Positions 44,682 through 54,060 are shown, numbered from the stretch's first letter. The stretch: DNA of 64,000 nucleotides from Streptomyces regalis (GCF_001509475.1 NZ_LLZG01000388.1:62001-126000); one strand, 5' to 3'. Translations and numbers: made by a program. The notes: generated by a model not told the origin, from the letters alone.

Positions 44682-45539
44682 TCAGCTCGGGCTGTCCACG
44701 TCTCCCTCGGCTCGGAGGGCTTCCAGCGCGTCGGCGACATCCAGCCGGTCGTCTCGGTTGTCGTCCCACCGGGCGAGCGTCGCGGCAGCGGCGTGCATGA
44801 GAGAGTCCGGCAGTCCAGCGTCGGCGAGCAAAGCCGCCGCGTCCTCCAGTTCCGGGCCCCAACGCCAGGCGCGGGCCGCGGTCTTGGGGATGTAGTCGAT
44901 CTCCACAAGGTAGCTGCGGCTGCGCTTGGCTGCGATCTCCAGTAGCTCGTCCGCGACACCGTGCGTTTCGGCTGCCCCATATGCCACCGCGGCCAGTACT
45001 CGGGAGACCTTCTGGTAGCTGGAGTACGCGAGCTTGAGTGCGGAGGCTTTGCCGATGCTGTCGCCCAAGACGTGGGGCCGCACATCGGTGCCGACAAAGA
45101 GTTCGGAGATCCGGTCGGCCTGCTCGCTCGGGCCGGACAGGTAGAGCGTCGGATACTTACCGCCCACCGGAGGCGATCCGACCACGGCGGCATCGATGAC
45201 CGGCATCGGGGCCAGGCGGTCGGCGATGCGCTGCATGCGCGACGGCGAGACGGCGTTCGCTTCGACGTAGATCGTGCCGGCGTCGGCCATGCCGAGCTCG
45301 GCTACCTGGGCGGCAGTCTCCTCCGCTGCGGCGGGCGGGCATAGGGAGAGCAGCACGTCGGAGCGGGAAACGAGCTCGGGCAGTGTCTCGGGTTCGAGGC
45401 CAGCCTGGTCGGCTCGTCGGCGGGTTGTGCCGCTGCGTCCGTCAGGGCACCACAGCACGATGTGGCCGCGGGCGCGCAGCTGGGCGCCGAAGGCGGATCC
45501 CATGCTGCCGGGGTGCAGCAGCCCTATGGTGTCCATCAC
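44682..45539 (-). CDS. NAD(P)-dependent beta-hydroxyacid dehydrogenase/imine reductase-like
   Basis: About 285 residues. The N-terminal Rossmann motif is IGLLHPGSMGSAFGAQL; VIDAAVVGSPPVGG is the substrate-binding stretch; KLAYSSYQKVS holds the catalytic Lys of the 3-hydroxyisobutyrate dehydrogenase family. The tail matches the NADPH-dependent 6-phosphogluconate-dehydrogenase-like C-terminal domain. GTG 45539 or ATG 45536 may start it. It follows the HAD gene by one base, so both are one minus-strand operon. Confidence 0.8.
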   Translation of the reverse strand: MMDTIGLLHPGSMGSAFGAQLRARGHIVLWCPDGRSGTTRRRADQAGLEPETLPELVSRSDVLLSLCPPAAAEETAAQVAELGMADAGTIYVEANAVSPSRMQRIADRLAPMPVIDAAVVGSPPVGGKYPTLYLSGPSEQADRISELFVGTDVRPHVLGDSIGKASALKLAYSSYQKVSRVLAAVAYGAAETHGVADELLEIAAKRSRSYLVEIDYIPKTAARAWRWGPELEDAAALLADAGLPDSLMHAAAATLARWDDNRDDRLDVADALEALRAEGDVDSPS

Positions 45540-45540
45540 G

Positions 45541-46218
45541 TCATGGCCTCATGTAGTCGGAGGAGTGCAGAAGCAGCAAGTCGATGGCGGCGCGTGCGTG
45601 CGGCACCACATGGTCTGGCCCGGGGGAGTCCGGCGGCCAGGAGCAGCCGTTGCCGATCCAGACGGTGCGCAGTCCCGCGGAGCGCCCGCCGCAGATGTCG
45701 GTGACCGGATTGTCGCCGATCATCCAACCGCCGTCGCCCAGCACACGGCCGCAGCGGGCTGCGGCCAGGTCGAAATGCCGAGTCTGCGGCTTGCGCGCGT
45801 CGGACTCCTCGGAAACGAAGACGCCGTCCACGCGCTCCGAAATACCAGTGGCCCGCAGCTTGGCGCGCTGGATGTCCACCGCGCCGTTGGTCGCCACCCC
45901 CACTCGCCAGCCGGTCGCACGCAGCTCGTCCAAGCCGTCGAGGACCTCGGCCGGGCACGACACCATAGCCGCGATGTCTGTGCAGTACGCGTGCCACAAC
46001 TCCGCCGTGGACATGGACAACCGGTATCGGGTTCGGATCGTGTCAAAGGTGGACGGATAAGCCCGCTCAGCCACCATGCCGAAGATGTGCGCCTGCTCTT
46101 CGTCCTTCAAACCGTGCCGGGCGGTGAACACGGCGGCCCAGTCGGCGAGCGTTCCCTGCCGGTCCACGAGGGTGTTGTCGAGGTCGAAGAGAACCAGAAG
46201 GCGCTGCACATCCCGCAC
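45541..46218 (-). CDS. HAD-superfamily phosphatase
   Basis: A 225-residue hydrolase. Motif I LVLFDLDNTLVD, motif II VGVATNGAVD, motif III Lys in ARKPQTRHF and motif IV MIGDNPVTDICGG are all present, so it is probably active. GTG 46218 is chosen because it sits just before motif I; the open frame runs upstream another 32 codons into sequence that overlaps a regulator remnant on the other strand. It is the first gene of the operon with the dehydrogenase. Confidence 0.83.
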   Translation of the reverse strand: MRDVQRLLVLFDLDNTLVDRQGTLADWAAVFTARHGLKDEEQAHIFGMVAERAYPSTFDTIRTRYRLSMSTAELWHAYCTDIAAMVSCPAEVLDGLDELRATGWRVGVATNGAVDIQRAKLRATGISERVDGVFVSEESDARKPQTRHFDLAAARCGRVLGDGGWMIGDNPVTDICGGRSAGLRTVWIGNGCSWPPDSPGPDHVVPHARAAIDLLLLHSSDYMRP

Positions 46219-46276
46219 CCTAATGCGCCAGAGGCAACTCTGCGATCGCCCCGCCTTCACGACGCTCGTGTACCTC

Positions 46277-46555
46277 ATGCCAGCCCTGCGCGTAGCCGTA
46301 CTCGCGTACCACATGCCGCCAGAACGCGAGGTGTCCTACCGCATCGACTGTGCCCGCGCCTTGTGCCTCAGCGGACCCGTCGACGAAGCCTTCAACGAGC
46401 TACGTGAGGCTGAACGCACGCCTTCGCAGCTCGCGCGGAACAATCCGCGGGTGCGGGAGATGCTTCGTGGTCTGAGGAAGCAGACACTGGTCACGGGCGG
46501 CAGCCACTCGTCCGGGCCGTTGGCCATGGCCCAACGATGCAGGGTGGTGCAGTGA
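46277..46555 (+). pseudogene. C-terminal remnant of an XRE/TPR regulator
   Basis: Ninety-two codons reading EVSYRIDCARALCLSG, then DEAFNELREAERTPSQL and NPRVREML, the usual last TPR segments of streptomycete XRE/TPR regulators. The N-terminal HTH and most repeats are missing; upstream lies the start of the divergent HAD gene. Its stop overlaps the flavoprotein start (GTGA), so the original pair was regulator then flavoprotein. Confidence 0.6.
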
Positions 46556-47115
46556 GTTCGATGCAGGGCAAAGTGCTGGGCGTCGTCGGATCGAGCGCCG
46601 GCGGGATTGATGAACTGCGTACAGGGCTCGTGGTCCCGGCGCTCGAACGGGGCTGGACGGTTGCGGTCACGCTCACACCGACCGCAGGTCAGTGGCTCCG
46701 CGCGAGCGGGGAGACGGCGAAGCTCGAGGGGCTGACTGGCCTTCCCGTACGGTCCGAATCACGTCTGCCGGGTGACTCCCGGCCGCATCCGCCTGTGGAC
46801 TGCTACGTCGTGGCCCCGGCAAGTGCCAACACCGTCGCCAAGCTTGCCCTGGGGATCTCAGACAATCAGGCGTTGACACAGGTCAACGAAGCCATCGGAA
46901 CACTGGACCTCCCGGTAGTCGTCTGGCCCCGGGTGAACGCCGCGCATGCTCGCCACCCCGCATGGGATGGGCACATCAAAGCCCTTCACGAATCGAGGGT
47001 GCGGTTGATCTACGGAGGCGAGGTATGGCCGCTCGCCGAGCCGGGTGCTGGGATGCCGGGGCGCCGGTACCCGTGGAAAGTCGTACTAGACGAGGCCAAC
47101 AGGGCAGTTTCCTGA
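46552..47115 (+). CDS. Flavoprotein of the phosphopantothenoylcysteine decarboxylase family
   Basis: A 187-residue protein from GTG 46552. LGVVGSSAGGIDEL is the flavin-binding start and CYVVAPASANTVAKLALGIS is the P-A-S-A-N-T motif conserved in FMN-dependent Cys decarboxylases (CoaC, EpiD, MrsD). In peptide biosynthesis such enzymes decarboxylate C-terminal Cys. Standalone homologues beside XRE/TPR regulators are common in Streptomyces, and their substrate is unknown. The catalytic His is not obvious. Confidence 0.78.
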   Translation: MSSMQGKVLGVVGSSAGGIDELRTGLVVPALERGWTVAVTLTPTAGQWLRASGETAKLEGLTGLPVRSESRLPGDSRPHPPVDCYVVAPASANTVAKLALGISDNQALTQVNEAIGTLDLPVVVWPRVNAAHARHPAWDGHIKALHESRVRLIYGGEVWPLAEPGAGMPGRRYPWKVVLDEANRAVS

Positions 47116-47518
47116 CACAGGATAGCCAGCCAATACAGACAGCAGTATCACGCACGTGATGTGCGAAGCACCGTACCTCCAGTGCACAGTTGGGCCACCG
47201 TAGGTGCCGCAAGCACAGCGACAGCACCTCGCGATCGCGAGCGAATGCACATACGCCCAGGCCCGTTGTGGCCCAGTCAGGTGAAGAGCCGCCCTGTCCT
47301 TCGGTCTGCCCCCGTAGCCGAAGGGCAGGGCACCATCTCGACGTCTGCCGCGATGGCCTGCCCGACCGTGTACGGGCGGGGAGACTGGATGGAGCCCGCC
47401 CTCGCACCGCGCCGCCCTTTTAGCGGATCACGATGGCCACCTACGGTGTCAAAGGCCACGCACGCTACGTTCCCTGACCAACGCCACTACGCCCTCGTAC
47501 AGGACGCACCACACCACG
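47116..47518. other. Intergenic with operator copy 6
   Basis: About 400 bases. It contains the ATCAC-N4-GTGAT site at 47147-47160. The + frame from 47161 is open but Arg/Pro-rich and overlaps the next gene out of frame, so it is not taken as a gene. No terminator is obvious. Confidence 0.35.
47147..47160. promoter_or_regulatory. Palindromic operator ATCAC-N4-GTGAT (copy 6)
   Basis: ATCAC GCAC GTGAT, a perfect copy; the whole reads GTATCAC...GTGATGTG. The nearest downstream gene starts at 47519, which is far; an unseen transcript or a lost gene may lie between. Confidence 0.55.
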
Positions 47519-47965
47519 ATGGAACCCGAAGAGATCGCACAGCTGCGCACCATGTACATCTTCTCCCCGCCCGCCAGGGAGGGCTGGGGTCTGACGTACG
47601 AGAGCCTGGAAGCCAAACTGCGACAGCGGAACCCCGACGAATTCATCCGCGTCGACGACGGCTCCGACGGGCCAGTCCGCGGCTCCTCGATGCACTTCGG
47701 GATCACCCTGGATGACGAACAACTGGAAGGAATGGCCCTGCTGTCACCCGAAGGCGTCTCGGTCCTGGACTGCACCACCGGCTCAGCGGCCCGCTTCGCC
47801 CTCTGGCTCAAGACCGACGTGGTACCGACAGGCATGAGCATCGTGTTCAACACGGAGTGGGGACTGGAAGCCGAACTCCCGAACACACCCGTTCCGGACG
47901 CCACACGCCCCCGGATCGCCACTACGTTCACGGAACACCTCGTCGCGACCGGAGACCTCGACTGA
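47519..47965 (+). CDS. Hypothetical soluble protein
   Basis: A 148-residue acidic protein (MEPEEIAQLRTMYIFSPPA ... TFTEHLVATGDLD). It looks like a small alpha/beta fold with a beta-rich middle (HFGITLDDEQLEGMALLS). No motif, signal or membrane segment is seen. Codon usage is normal for the window, supporting a real gene. I do not recognise the family. Confidence 0.55.
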   Translation: MEPEEIAQLRTMYIFSPPAREGWGLTYESLEAKLRQRNPDEFIRVDDGSDGPVRGSSMHFGITLDDEQLEGMALLSPEGVSVLDCTTGSAARFALWLKTDVVPTGMSIVFNTEWGLEAELPNTPVPDATRPRIATTFTEHLVATGDLD

Positions 47966-48322
47966 ACGCAACACATCTGCTGCCGCATCTCCCGCACCAT
48001 GTGCGCAGTCTTCAGGGCCGTACACCTTCGGTCCCATGACCGAGTGGCCAGCCTTCAGGCGGATATCGATCAGAGGATCCCTGGGCTGGCCCTCCTAAGT
48101 TCGATAGGTTCCGCAGCTCTTGCTCAGCTCGTTGCCCGCGCGGGGCACCAGGCTTGAACCGAAGCGCCCCGCGACGACAGCGAGATCACCACCAGGCGCC
48201 AGCCTGTCACCAGGACGCTCCTTGAAGGGCAGCCCCACACGGGTCGACCAACGAATGGGCCGGCACTCGTCCACGCGACAACTCTGTGGCGCCAGCGAAT
48301 ACCGGCCCCTCATCCTGACGGC
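47966..48322. other. Intergenic, no gene recognised
   Basis: About 360 bases of mixed-frame sequence between the hypothetical gene and the second phosphotransferase. Open frames on the minus strand are antisense to the next gene. No repeat or operator copy was found. Confidence 0.3.
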
Positions 48323-49306
48323 ATGCCGACCATCATCACCCCCCGCCTCCGGTACAACTCCACAGCGGTACGCCCCCACTGGCAGGACCTCCCCCAGGAC
48401 GTTCGCCGACTCATTGCACGGCATCTCGGGGGCGAGGTGCAGCCCGGACCCAGCACAGGGAGCGGATTCACCAGCGGCTTTGCCGCTGTACTCCGTGGGC
48501 CGTCCGGACCCCAGTTCGTCAAAGGGGTCAACAGCCTGGACAACCCTGTGGTCGCCGACTGCTACCGCCGGGAAGCGTTGATCAACCAGGCGCTGTCCGC
48601 CCAGATTCCGGCGCCGCGCTTGCGGTGGCTGGAGGAGCACGACGGTTGGGTCGTTCTCGGCATCGATGCTGTCGACGGTGGTCGCCTGCCCGCCACGCCA
48701 TGGAGAGCTGACGAGCTCACGGCCACCCTTGACGCCTACACGCTCACTGCAGAGGCACTCTCCACCCCACCCGCATCACTCCAGCACGTTGGGCTGAAGC
48801 CAGTAGGGGACGACGGTGACTTCGCTGACTGGCGCAACCTCGCTCGTGGCGCCACACCCACGGAGGTTCTTCCCGCCTGGATGCCGCTCGATCTGCTGCA
48901 GGCGCTGGCCAGCCTGGAGAGCGGATGGCGGGAGGCCGTTGCGGGCCATGCCGTCCTCCACCACGACCTGCGCCAGGACAACGTGCTGATCGACGCGTCC
49001 GGCGCCGCGTGGATCTGTGACTGGAACTGGCCGTGCCTGGGAGCGAGCTGGTTCGATCTGGTGTTGCTTCTGGCCACCGCTCACGCCGACGGTCACGATG
49101 CCACATCCCTGTTCACGCAGCACCCCACCGCCCGGGGAGTCACCGATGAGCAACTCGATGCGGCGCTGGCTGCGCTCTCAGGCTTCTTCCTGACCGCCGG
49201 TGGACAGCCACCGGCGGACTGGTCCCCGCACATTCGTCAGCACCAGACGTGGTGCGGGGAGGTCACACTGCGGTGGCTGGCCGACCGGCGTGGCTGGTCA
49301 TTCTGA
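48323..49306 (+). CDS. APH-family phosphotransferase (second)
   Basis: A 327-residue kinase of the aminoglycoside phosphotransferase fold: N-lobe FVKGVNSLDNPVVADCY with the ATP Lys, catalytic loop VLHHDLRQDNVLI with base Asp and Asn, and metal site AWICDWNWPCLGASWFDLV. All key residues are present, unlike the kinase at 30293. It is monocistronic. The natural substrate is unknown. Confidence 0.83.
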   Translation: MPTIITPRLRYNSTAVRPHWQDLPQDVRRLIARHLGGEVQPGPSTGSGFTSGFAAVLRGPSGPQFVKGVNSLDNPVVADCYRREALINQALSAQIPAPRLRWLEEHDGWVVLGIDAVDGGRLPATPWRADELTATLDAYTLTAEALSTPPASLQHVGLKPVGDDGDFADWRNLARGATPTEVLPAWMPLDLLQALASLESGWREAVAGHAVLHHDLRQDNVLIDASGAAWICDWNWPCLGASWFDLVLLLATAHADGHDATSLFTQHPTARGVTDEQLDAALAALSGFFLTAGGQPPADWSPHIRQHQTWCGEVTLRWLADRRGWSF

Positions 49307-49447
49307 CTCGCAGTGCGCGGGCACCAGGCAGCTCGCTGCCGGACCTGATGCTTTGAGCATGCGAACGAACCTCAACTGGCCATGGAGGCCGATAGCGCAT
49401 GCTGCCCGGCCCACTGGAAAACTGCTGGAGCCGCCCCCTGAGCTGCG

Positions 49448-51392
49448 TCAGGGGAGACGCCTTCGGGCCCAGCCGTCAAGATGCAGAAGGGTGGCCAACT
49501 TCCGCAGCTGCGCCGACATCTCACGGAGCGCCACCGGCCGAGGCGGATGAACGAGGTCGTCCCGATTCCTCAACTCCTGGGCGGCTTTGAGCCAGCCCAG
49601 GTAGGCCGCCGAGAGGTTGCCAGCCGCCAGGTCCGCACGCAGAGGGAGGAGTGGCTTGAGCCAGGTGTTGGGCCGTTCTCGCCAGTGGCCGAGCTCGCCG
49701 TCCGCTTCCATGTGATCGAAGCTAACCAGCAAATCGGAGCCATGTACCCGCGCTGACAGACCGTGGCCGCAGCGGCTTCCGAAGAGAAAGGGCGTGAGAG
49801 GCTCCAGCCCCAGGCGGGCTGTCGGCAGGCGAAACTTCAGGCAACGCAGGCCGTAAGCCTGGAACTCCAGGAAGGCATCGAAGGAGGAGCACAGCAGCTC
49901 CTCGACTTCCCGTTCGCCGAGCAGGTGGCCGGGCTCGTTGTCCTCTCCGTCGTCCTCGGGGTCGTAGTCCCACACCATCCTGGTCGGGCTGAGCTTCGCT
50001 TCCGGGTAGCGGTCGGCGAGGTCGGCGAGCTGCTCGGCCGAGAGGACCCGATTCTCGTCCAGGACCTGGAACTCGAAGTACTGCCGGTAGATGGAGTGCG
50101 TGGTGCGCGCCGGCTTGCGACGCTTCGGCCCCGGGGTGACCGCCTCGTCGAAGCCGTACTCGGCGTGGGCATCGGCGATGCCGAAAGTGACGCGCGGCTC
50201 CAGCGGATGCTCGCACACGATCGGCTCGAAGCCGTCGTAGTCCACGACCTCCCATGTGTCCCCATCCTGGTCAACGAGAGGGCGGGTCAGGTCGTAGACG
50301 TCACCCGTGGCCGGATCAGTCCAGCTCACCGGCAGCTCGTCGGCAATCCGCGTGCGTTCGCGGGAGCCGATGCGGCGGTGCTCCTGCAGATCCCACACGC
50401 GTACCCGATCGCCGCCGGAGACCGCGAGCGCGATCGGGCGTGCCGTGCAGCGTGCCGCAGGCCAGCGATGTGACCCAGGCGATGTCGCGGCCGTCGAAAA
50501 GTGGCGGTCCGACTTGGCGACTCGTCCGCAGGTCCCATACCCGTACGTCTTCGCCGCCGCTGACGGCGACCGTTCGCCCGGCGACCGTGGTGAGCGCCAC
50601 GGCGTCCACCGCCTTGGTGTGACCGCGCAGCAGCATGCCTGCGGGGTCGGGAGCCGCGAGATCCCACAGGCGCAGCGTGTGGTCTCTGCTGCCGGAGACG
50701 GCGATTGGACGCCCGTCGAGCTGTCCGCAGGCCACCGCTCGGATGGGACCGGTGTGGCCGGTGAGCGGGCGCCCGATCTGTTCGCGCCGCTCCAGGTCCC
50801 AGATTCGTATGGTCTCGTCCTCGCCGGAGGTCAGGGCGATTGGGTGGCCGTGCAGCACTCCGCACGCCACCGACCGGATGACGCCGGTGTGACCGCACAG
50901 CGGATCGCCCATCTGGGTGGCAGTGGCGACATCCCAGATCCGTACGGTGCAGTCGTAGCCCCCGCTCACCGCCACCAGCCGACCGTCCAATTGGGTGCAG
51001 GCCACGGCCCACTGCCCGGCGCCCTCGCGGCGCCCCGGCGGATGGGGCTGGACCCGGCCGCGGCTGAGCTGCCGCCGCTCGTTCAGGTCCCACACCCACA
51101 GACCGCCACCCACGAGAACCGCGACGTGCCGCCCGTGCAATTCACCGTAGGCCACGCCCCACACCGGATCATGACCGCGTGGCTTGATGGGACGGCCCGC
51201 CTGCCGGTGATCGCCCATGTCCCACACCCCGACCGAGCGATCCCCCTCGTCGCAGGTGAGCGCCACCGGCCGCCCGTCGTCGACCAGCGCGCACACGACC
51301 TTGCTGACACGGCCTCGGCCCAGGGGCGGGAGGAGTTGCGCACCGAAGCGCACCGGTGTCTGCGGGCCAGCTTCTTGATCGTCCTTGATCAC
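49448..51392 (-). pseudogene. WD40 seven-bladed propeller protein, frameshifted
   Basis: From GTG 51392 (AGGAGG nine bases upstream) the frame encodes WD40 repeats ending WDM, WDL, WDV, WDL, WDL and WDL, then breaks. Removing one base near 50435 joins it to the frame beginning IALAVSGGDRVRVWDLQEH, giving a seventh blade and a C-terminal domain of about 300 residues that runs to 49448 (WARRRLP). That domain is acidic and soluble (DYDPEDDGEDNE) and I do not recognise it. Seven blades make a complete propeller, which argues that the shift is a recent mutation or sequencing error in an otherwise whole gene of about 650 residues. Confidence 0.75.
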
Positions 51393-51871
51393 CGGCACCC
51401 TCCTACGACGTTCGCATCCTGCTGTGCCCGGAGGGGCCCGAGGCCCCCTGGCAGGTATGACCAATTCACGGACTCATCAGTACCCAGCAAAGGACGACCG
51501 CTTGCCCAAGCTATCGACTCGATACCTGGGGTGGCGGGAGTTTGAGGATCTTGCACCGGACGTCGTATGAAAGACCTAGGGCTGACAGCGGGGAACTCTT
51601 CGTGCCGGTGACGGAAGGCGTGACAGCCCCACCTCTTCGGCCACTTGGAACCGGCTATCAAACCAGCAACTCCTCGTCGTCCACAGCCTGTGGACGACGA
51701 GGAGTTGCTGCGCGTTCCGACCAGACATTGCCCATTGCATCCTGTGCCTGTTGCCCCAGTCTCATGCGGCCCGAGCCGCAGACAGAGTGCAGGAGGCAGT
51801 AGCGTCGCCACGACAGGTAGGAGCACTGGGGCGCGGACCGTGCATGTCGGGCTCGCGCCCTGCTTGTTGTC
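51393..51871. other. Intergenic between WD40 gene and lsr2, with a long hairpin
   Basis: About 480 bases. Apart from the perfect hairpin at 51664-51710 nothing was recognised; the short frames across it are artefacts of the palindrome (both strands read S-N-S-S-S-S-T). Confidence 0.4.
51664..51710. repeat. Perfect inverted repeat, 22-bp arms, 3-base loop
   Basis: Arms CAGCAACTCCTCGTCGTCCA (first 20 of 22) and their exact complement around GCC. It has no T tract. It may be a strong bidirectional terminator for the convergent end of lsr2, a boundary signal of the accessory island, or a protein-binding site. Confidence 0.8.
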
Positions 51872-52252
51872 CTACACAGGATTGTCGTGGAGTGCGATGA
51901 ACTGCTCCCGAACGGACCGCGGAATTCGCCCGCGAGCAGGTACGGCGATCTTCCGTTCCTTAGCCCACCTGCGGATCTCGGCGGGATCCGCGCCTGTGTC
52001 GTTGAACGTCGCTACGGGAACCCGCTTCTGAGCGTGGGTAGACGCCTTACGCGGCCGCTTCCTCTTGCCGGAAGAAGTCCTCCGGCCAGCCTTCATGAAC
52101 GGGCCGAGCTTGGCTTCGAGGTCTTCGTACGAACCGGCGCTGAGATCTATCTCGAAGGAGACGCCGTTGAGTTCGAGCGAGTGCGTCTGGACGTCGTCGC
52201 CTCTCTCCTGGGTCAAGTCGTCTACGAGATAGGTCTGTACAAGCCTTGCCAT
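51872..52252 (-). CDS. lsr2: Lsr2-family nucleoid protein
   Basis: A 126-residue H-NS-like silencer. The N-terminal dimerisation domain (LVQTYLVDDLTQERGDD and SFEIDLSAGSYEDLEAKL) is followed by a basic linker and the AT-hook-like C-terminal domain (IRRWAKERKIAVPARGRIP). ATG 52252 follows GGAAAAGGGGAAAC. Lsr2 binds A/T-rich, often foreign, DNA in actinobacteria. Its upstream region (52253-52400) is unusually A/T-rich for this window, so it may bind its own promoter. This copy lies beside phage genes and a dnd island, so it may be an accessory paralogue rather than the chromosomal one. Confidence 0.93.
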   Translation of the reverse strand: MARLVQTYLVDDLTQERGDDVQTHSLELNGVSFEIDLSAGSYEDLEAKLGPFMKAGRRTSSGKRKRPRKASTHAQKRVPVATFNDTGADPAEIRRWAKERKIAVPARGRIPRSVREQFIALHDNPV

Positions 52253-52421
52253 GTTTCCCCTTTTCCTTCCGTTCCTCGACGGACATTACATGACATCTGG
52301 AATGGGTCGGAAATTAGGATGTGTTACGGGAGGAACGGGCGAGGTATGGCTAATGTGCGTCTAAGGTGAAAACTAATTCCGTTACCTGTCGGGCCCGTTA
52401 CTCGATCTTGTTGGCCAAGGG

Positions 52422-52742
52422 CTACCGCCGGGGGCGAGAACACAACTGCACCGTCATGAGCAGGTTGTGGTCTGCCAAGGGCAGATCGTCGGGAGCGGTT
52501 GCTTCGCGGAGTTGAGAGACCTGTCTCTCGAGTGCGGCGAGATTGGCCGAGTTGTCGATCGTCGCCACGCCGTTGACGGTGACCTTCAAGGGTTCGGCGA
52601 CGAGCGTGGCGATCCGTTCGTGCAGTACTTCGAGAGCGACTGCTCGGGCGGATCCGAGGCGCTCATATCGGCCAGTGAGGTCCGCAGTGTTTGAATCAGG
52701 ACCGAGTTGGGCTTGTAGCCAGCGCAGGGCGTCGCTGTTCAC
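52422..52742 (-). CDS. Small phage-module protein
   Basis: A 106-residue helical protein from GTG 52742 (NSDALRWLQAQLGPDSNTAD ... TVQLCSRPRR). It is last in the minus-strand head-gene operon, where head-tail connector or minor head proteins are usual. No domain is recognised. Confidence 0.5.
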   Translation of the reverse strand: MNSDALRWLQAQLGPDSNTADLTGRYERLGSARAVALEVLHERIATLVAEPLKVTVNGVATIDNSANLAALERQVSQLREATAPDDLPLADHNLLMTVQLCSRPRR

Positions 52743-52804
52743 GGCTACTCCTGGGAAGTCGACGGTGGGGAGCAGCGTGTGCTGCTCCCCACGGCTGTTC
52801 GCGG

Positions 52805-53014
52805 TTACTGGGCGGCTTTCGGCTTCCGGGCGCTCGTGCGCCCCGAGCCGGGCGTTGGTTCGGGCTGCCAGCACCGAGGGTTCGTGATCTGCTCGGCGAT
52901 CGCCGGATCGGTGACCTTGGTGCCGGCTTCCAGCACTAGCGGCACTCGCTCGACGGGATCGAGTACGTGCACGGTCGCGGCGAGAACAACTCCGGCGGGA
53001 GGACTGGCGCTCAC
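52805..53014 (-). CDS. Small phage-module protein
   Basis: A 69-residue protein from GTG 53014, overlapping the capsid stop by GTGA. The body VVLAATVHVLDPVERVPLVL is followed by a Pro/Ser/Lys tail. Similar short proteins follow capsid genes in actinophages and prophages; the function is not known. Confidence 0.55.
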   Translation of the reverse strand: MSASPPAGVVLAATVHVLDPVERVPLVLEAGTKVTDPAIAEQITNPRCWQPEPTPGSGRTSARKPKAAQ

Positions 53015-54060
53015 AGGACGGTGGCTGTGATGTGGCAGTCCGGTGCGTACAGGACGGGCATCGCGGCCGCGGCGCCCTTGGTCCAGATCTGCACCGGGTC
53101 GTCCTCGACATCGCGGGTGATCACGATGCCCGGGGCGTCTTCCCGCTCGATCTGCGGGTTCGTGCCCCGGGACAGAGCGAGCGACTCGGTCGTGGTGCCG
53201 TACTGGGTCTGGCCCCACTTCGCCCGGTCCGGGGGCAGCATGATCCACCGGTCCTCGGGCAGGACACGCTTCGACACGTCGTCCTGCCACACCTGCGCCT
53301 TGTAGAGGGTCACCGGCGGCAGCCCGTACGTGCCGCGTACCGAGTTGACCTGCTCCGGGTTCAGGGTCGCAGTCGGCGTCTGACCGCCCGCGGGAGTGCC
53401 GTAGTAGGCCGCCCGATAGGCGCCGTTCGAGGCCAGGTGCGACCACGCCTTGCGTGAGGTGACCACCATCTCCGGTGCCGGCGCGCCGATGGAGTCGAGG
53501 TAGTCGATCCACCGCAACTCGTCCGCGATCGGGTCCGCGTCGGGACTGCTCCACGGCTTCGGAGCGGTCGGCATGTTCGCCGCAGGCACGCCGTAGTCGA
53601 CTTCAACGGTCAGGCCGTTCTCCCCGGACAGAGTGAACTTGCCGTCGACCAGGACGTCACCTGCTGCGAGTTCCAGGCGGGAGCGGATGGCTTCGACGTG
53701 CCGCTCGGTGTCGTCGTAGAGCAGATCGATCAGCCGGTCCTCGTCCGCGCCACGCGCCGCGTCCAGGAGGAGCTGTTCCATCTCACCGACGAGCAGCTTC
53801 TGGCCCAGGGCCGGCAGAGTGCCTTCGGTCTGCGTGGACTCGGCCTGCCGCTTCGCGAACGGCACGCTGGAGTCGTATGCACGGTAAGAGGCGGTGTTGA
53901 CGCGCCGCTTGGACTGCCGCACCCGCCACTTCACGTCCTGGACCTTGGTCTCGGCGAAGACGCTCTGAGTGAGGAGGAAGTCCGCTGGAGTCGGGATCGA
54001 CCGGGCATAGACTGTCAGGTCCGCGACGGAAACGTTCTTGAGAAGGTCGGCGACGCTCAC
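53011..54060 (-). CDS. Phage major capsid protein
   Basis: A 349-residue protein from GTG 54060. Its N-arm (FAETKVQDVKWRVRQSKRRV) and central E-loop-like region, with ADELRWIDYLDSIGAPAPEM and TRKAW-type helices, resemble HK97-fold/E-family major capsid proteins (phage lambda gpE type). Its place between the decoration gene and small connector genes supports this. Complete in length, so it could assemble shells. Confidence 0.75.
   Translation of the reverse strand: MSVADLLKNVSVADLTVYARSIPTPADFLLTQSVFAETKVQDVKWRVRQSKRRVNTASYRAYDSSVPFAKRQAESTQTEGTLPALGQKLLVGEMEQLLLDAARGADEDRLIDLLYDDTERHVEAIRSRLELAAGDVLVDGKFTLSGENGLTVEVDYGVPAANMPTAPKPWSSPDADPIADELRWIDYLDSIGAPAPEMVVTSRKAWSHLASNGAYRAAYYGTPAGGQTPTATLNPEQVNSVRGTYGLPPVTLYKAQVWQDDVSKRVLPEDRWIMLPPDRAKWGQTQYGTTTESLALSRGTNPQIEREDAPGIVITRDVEDDPVQIWTKGAAAAMPVLYAPDCHITATVL

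Noticed and set aside
47161..47715. 184-codon + frame after operator copy 6
   Set aside because: It overlaps the 47519 gene in another frame and has Arg/Pro/His-rich composition typical of shadows.
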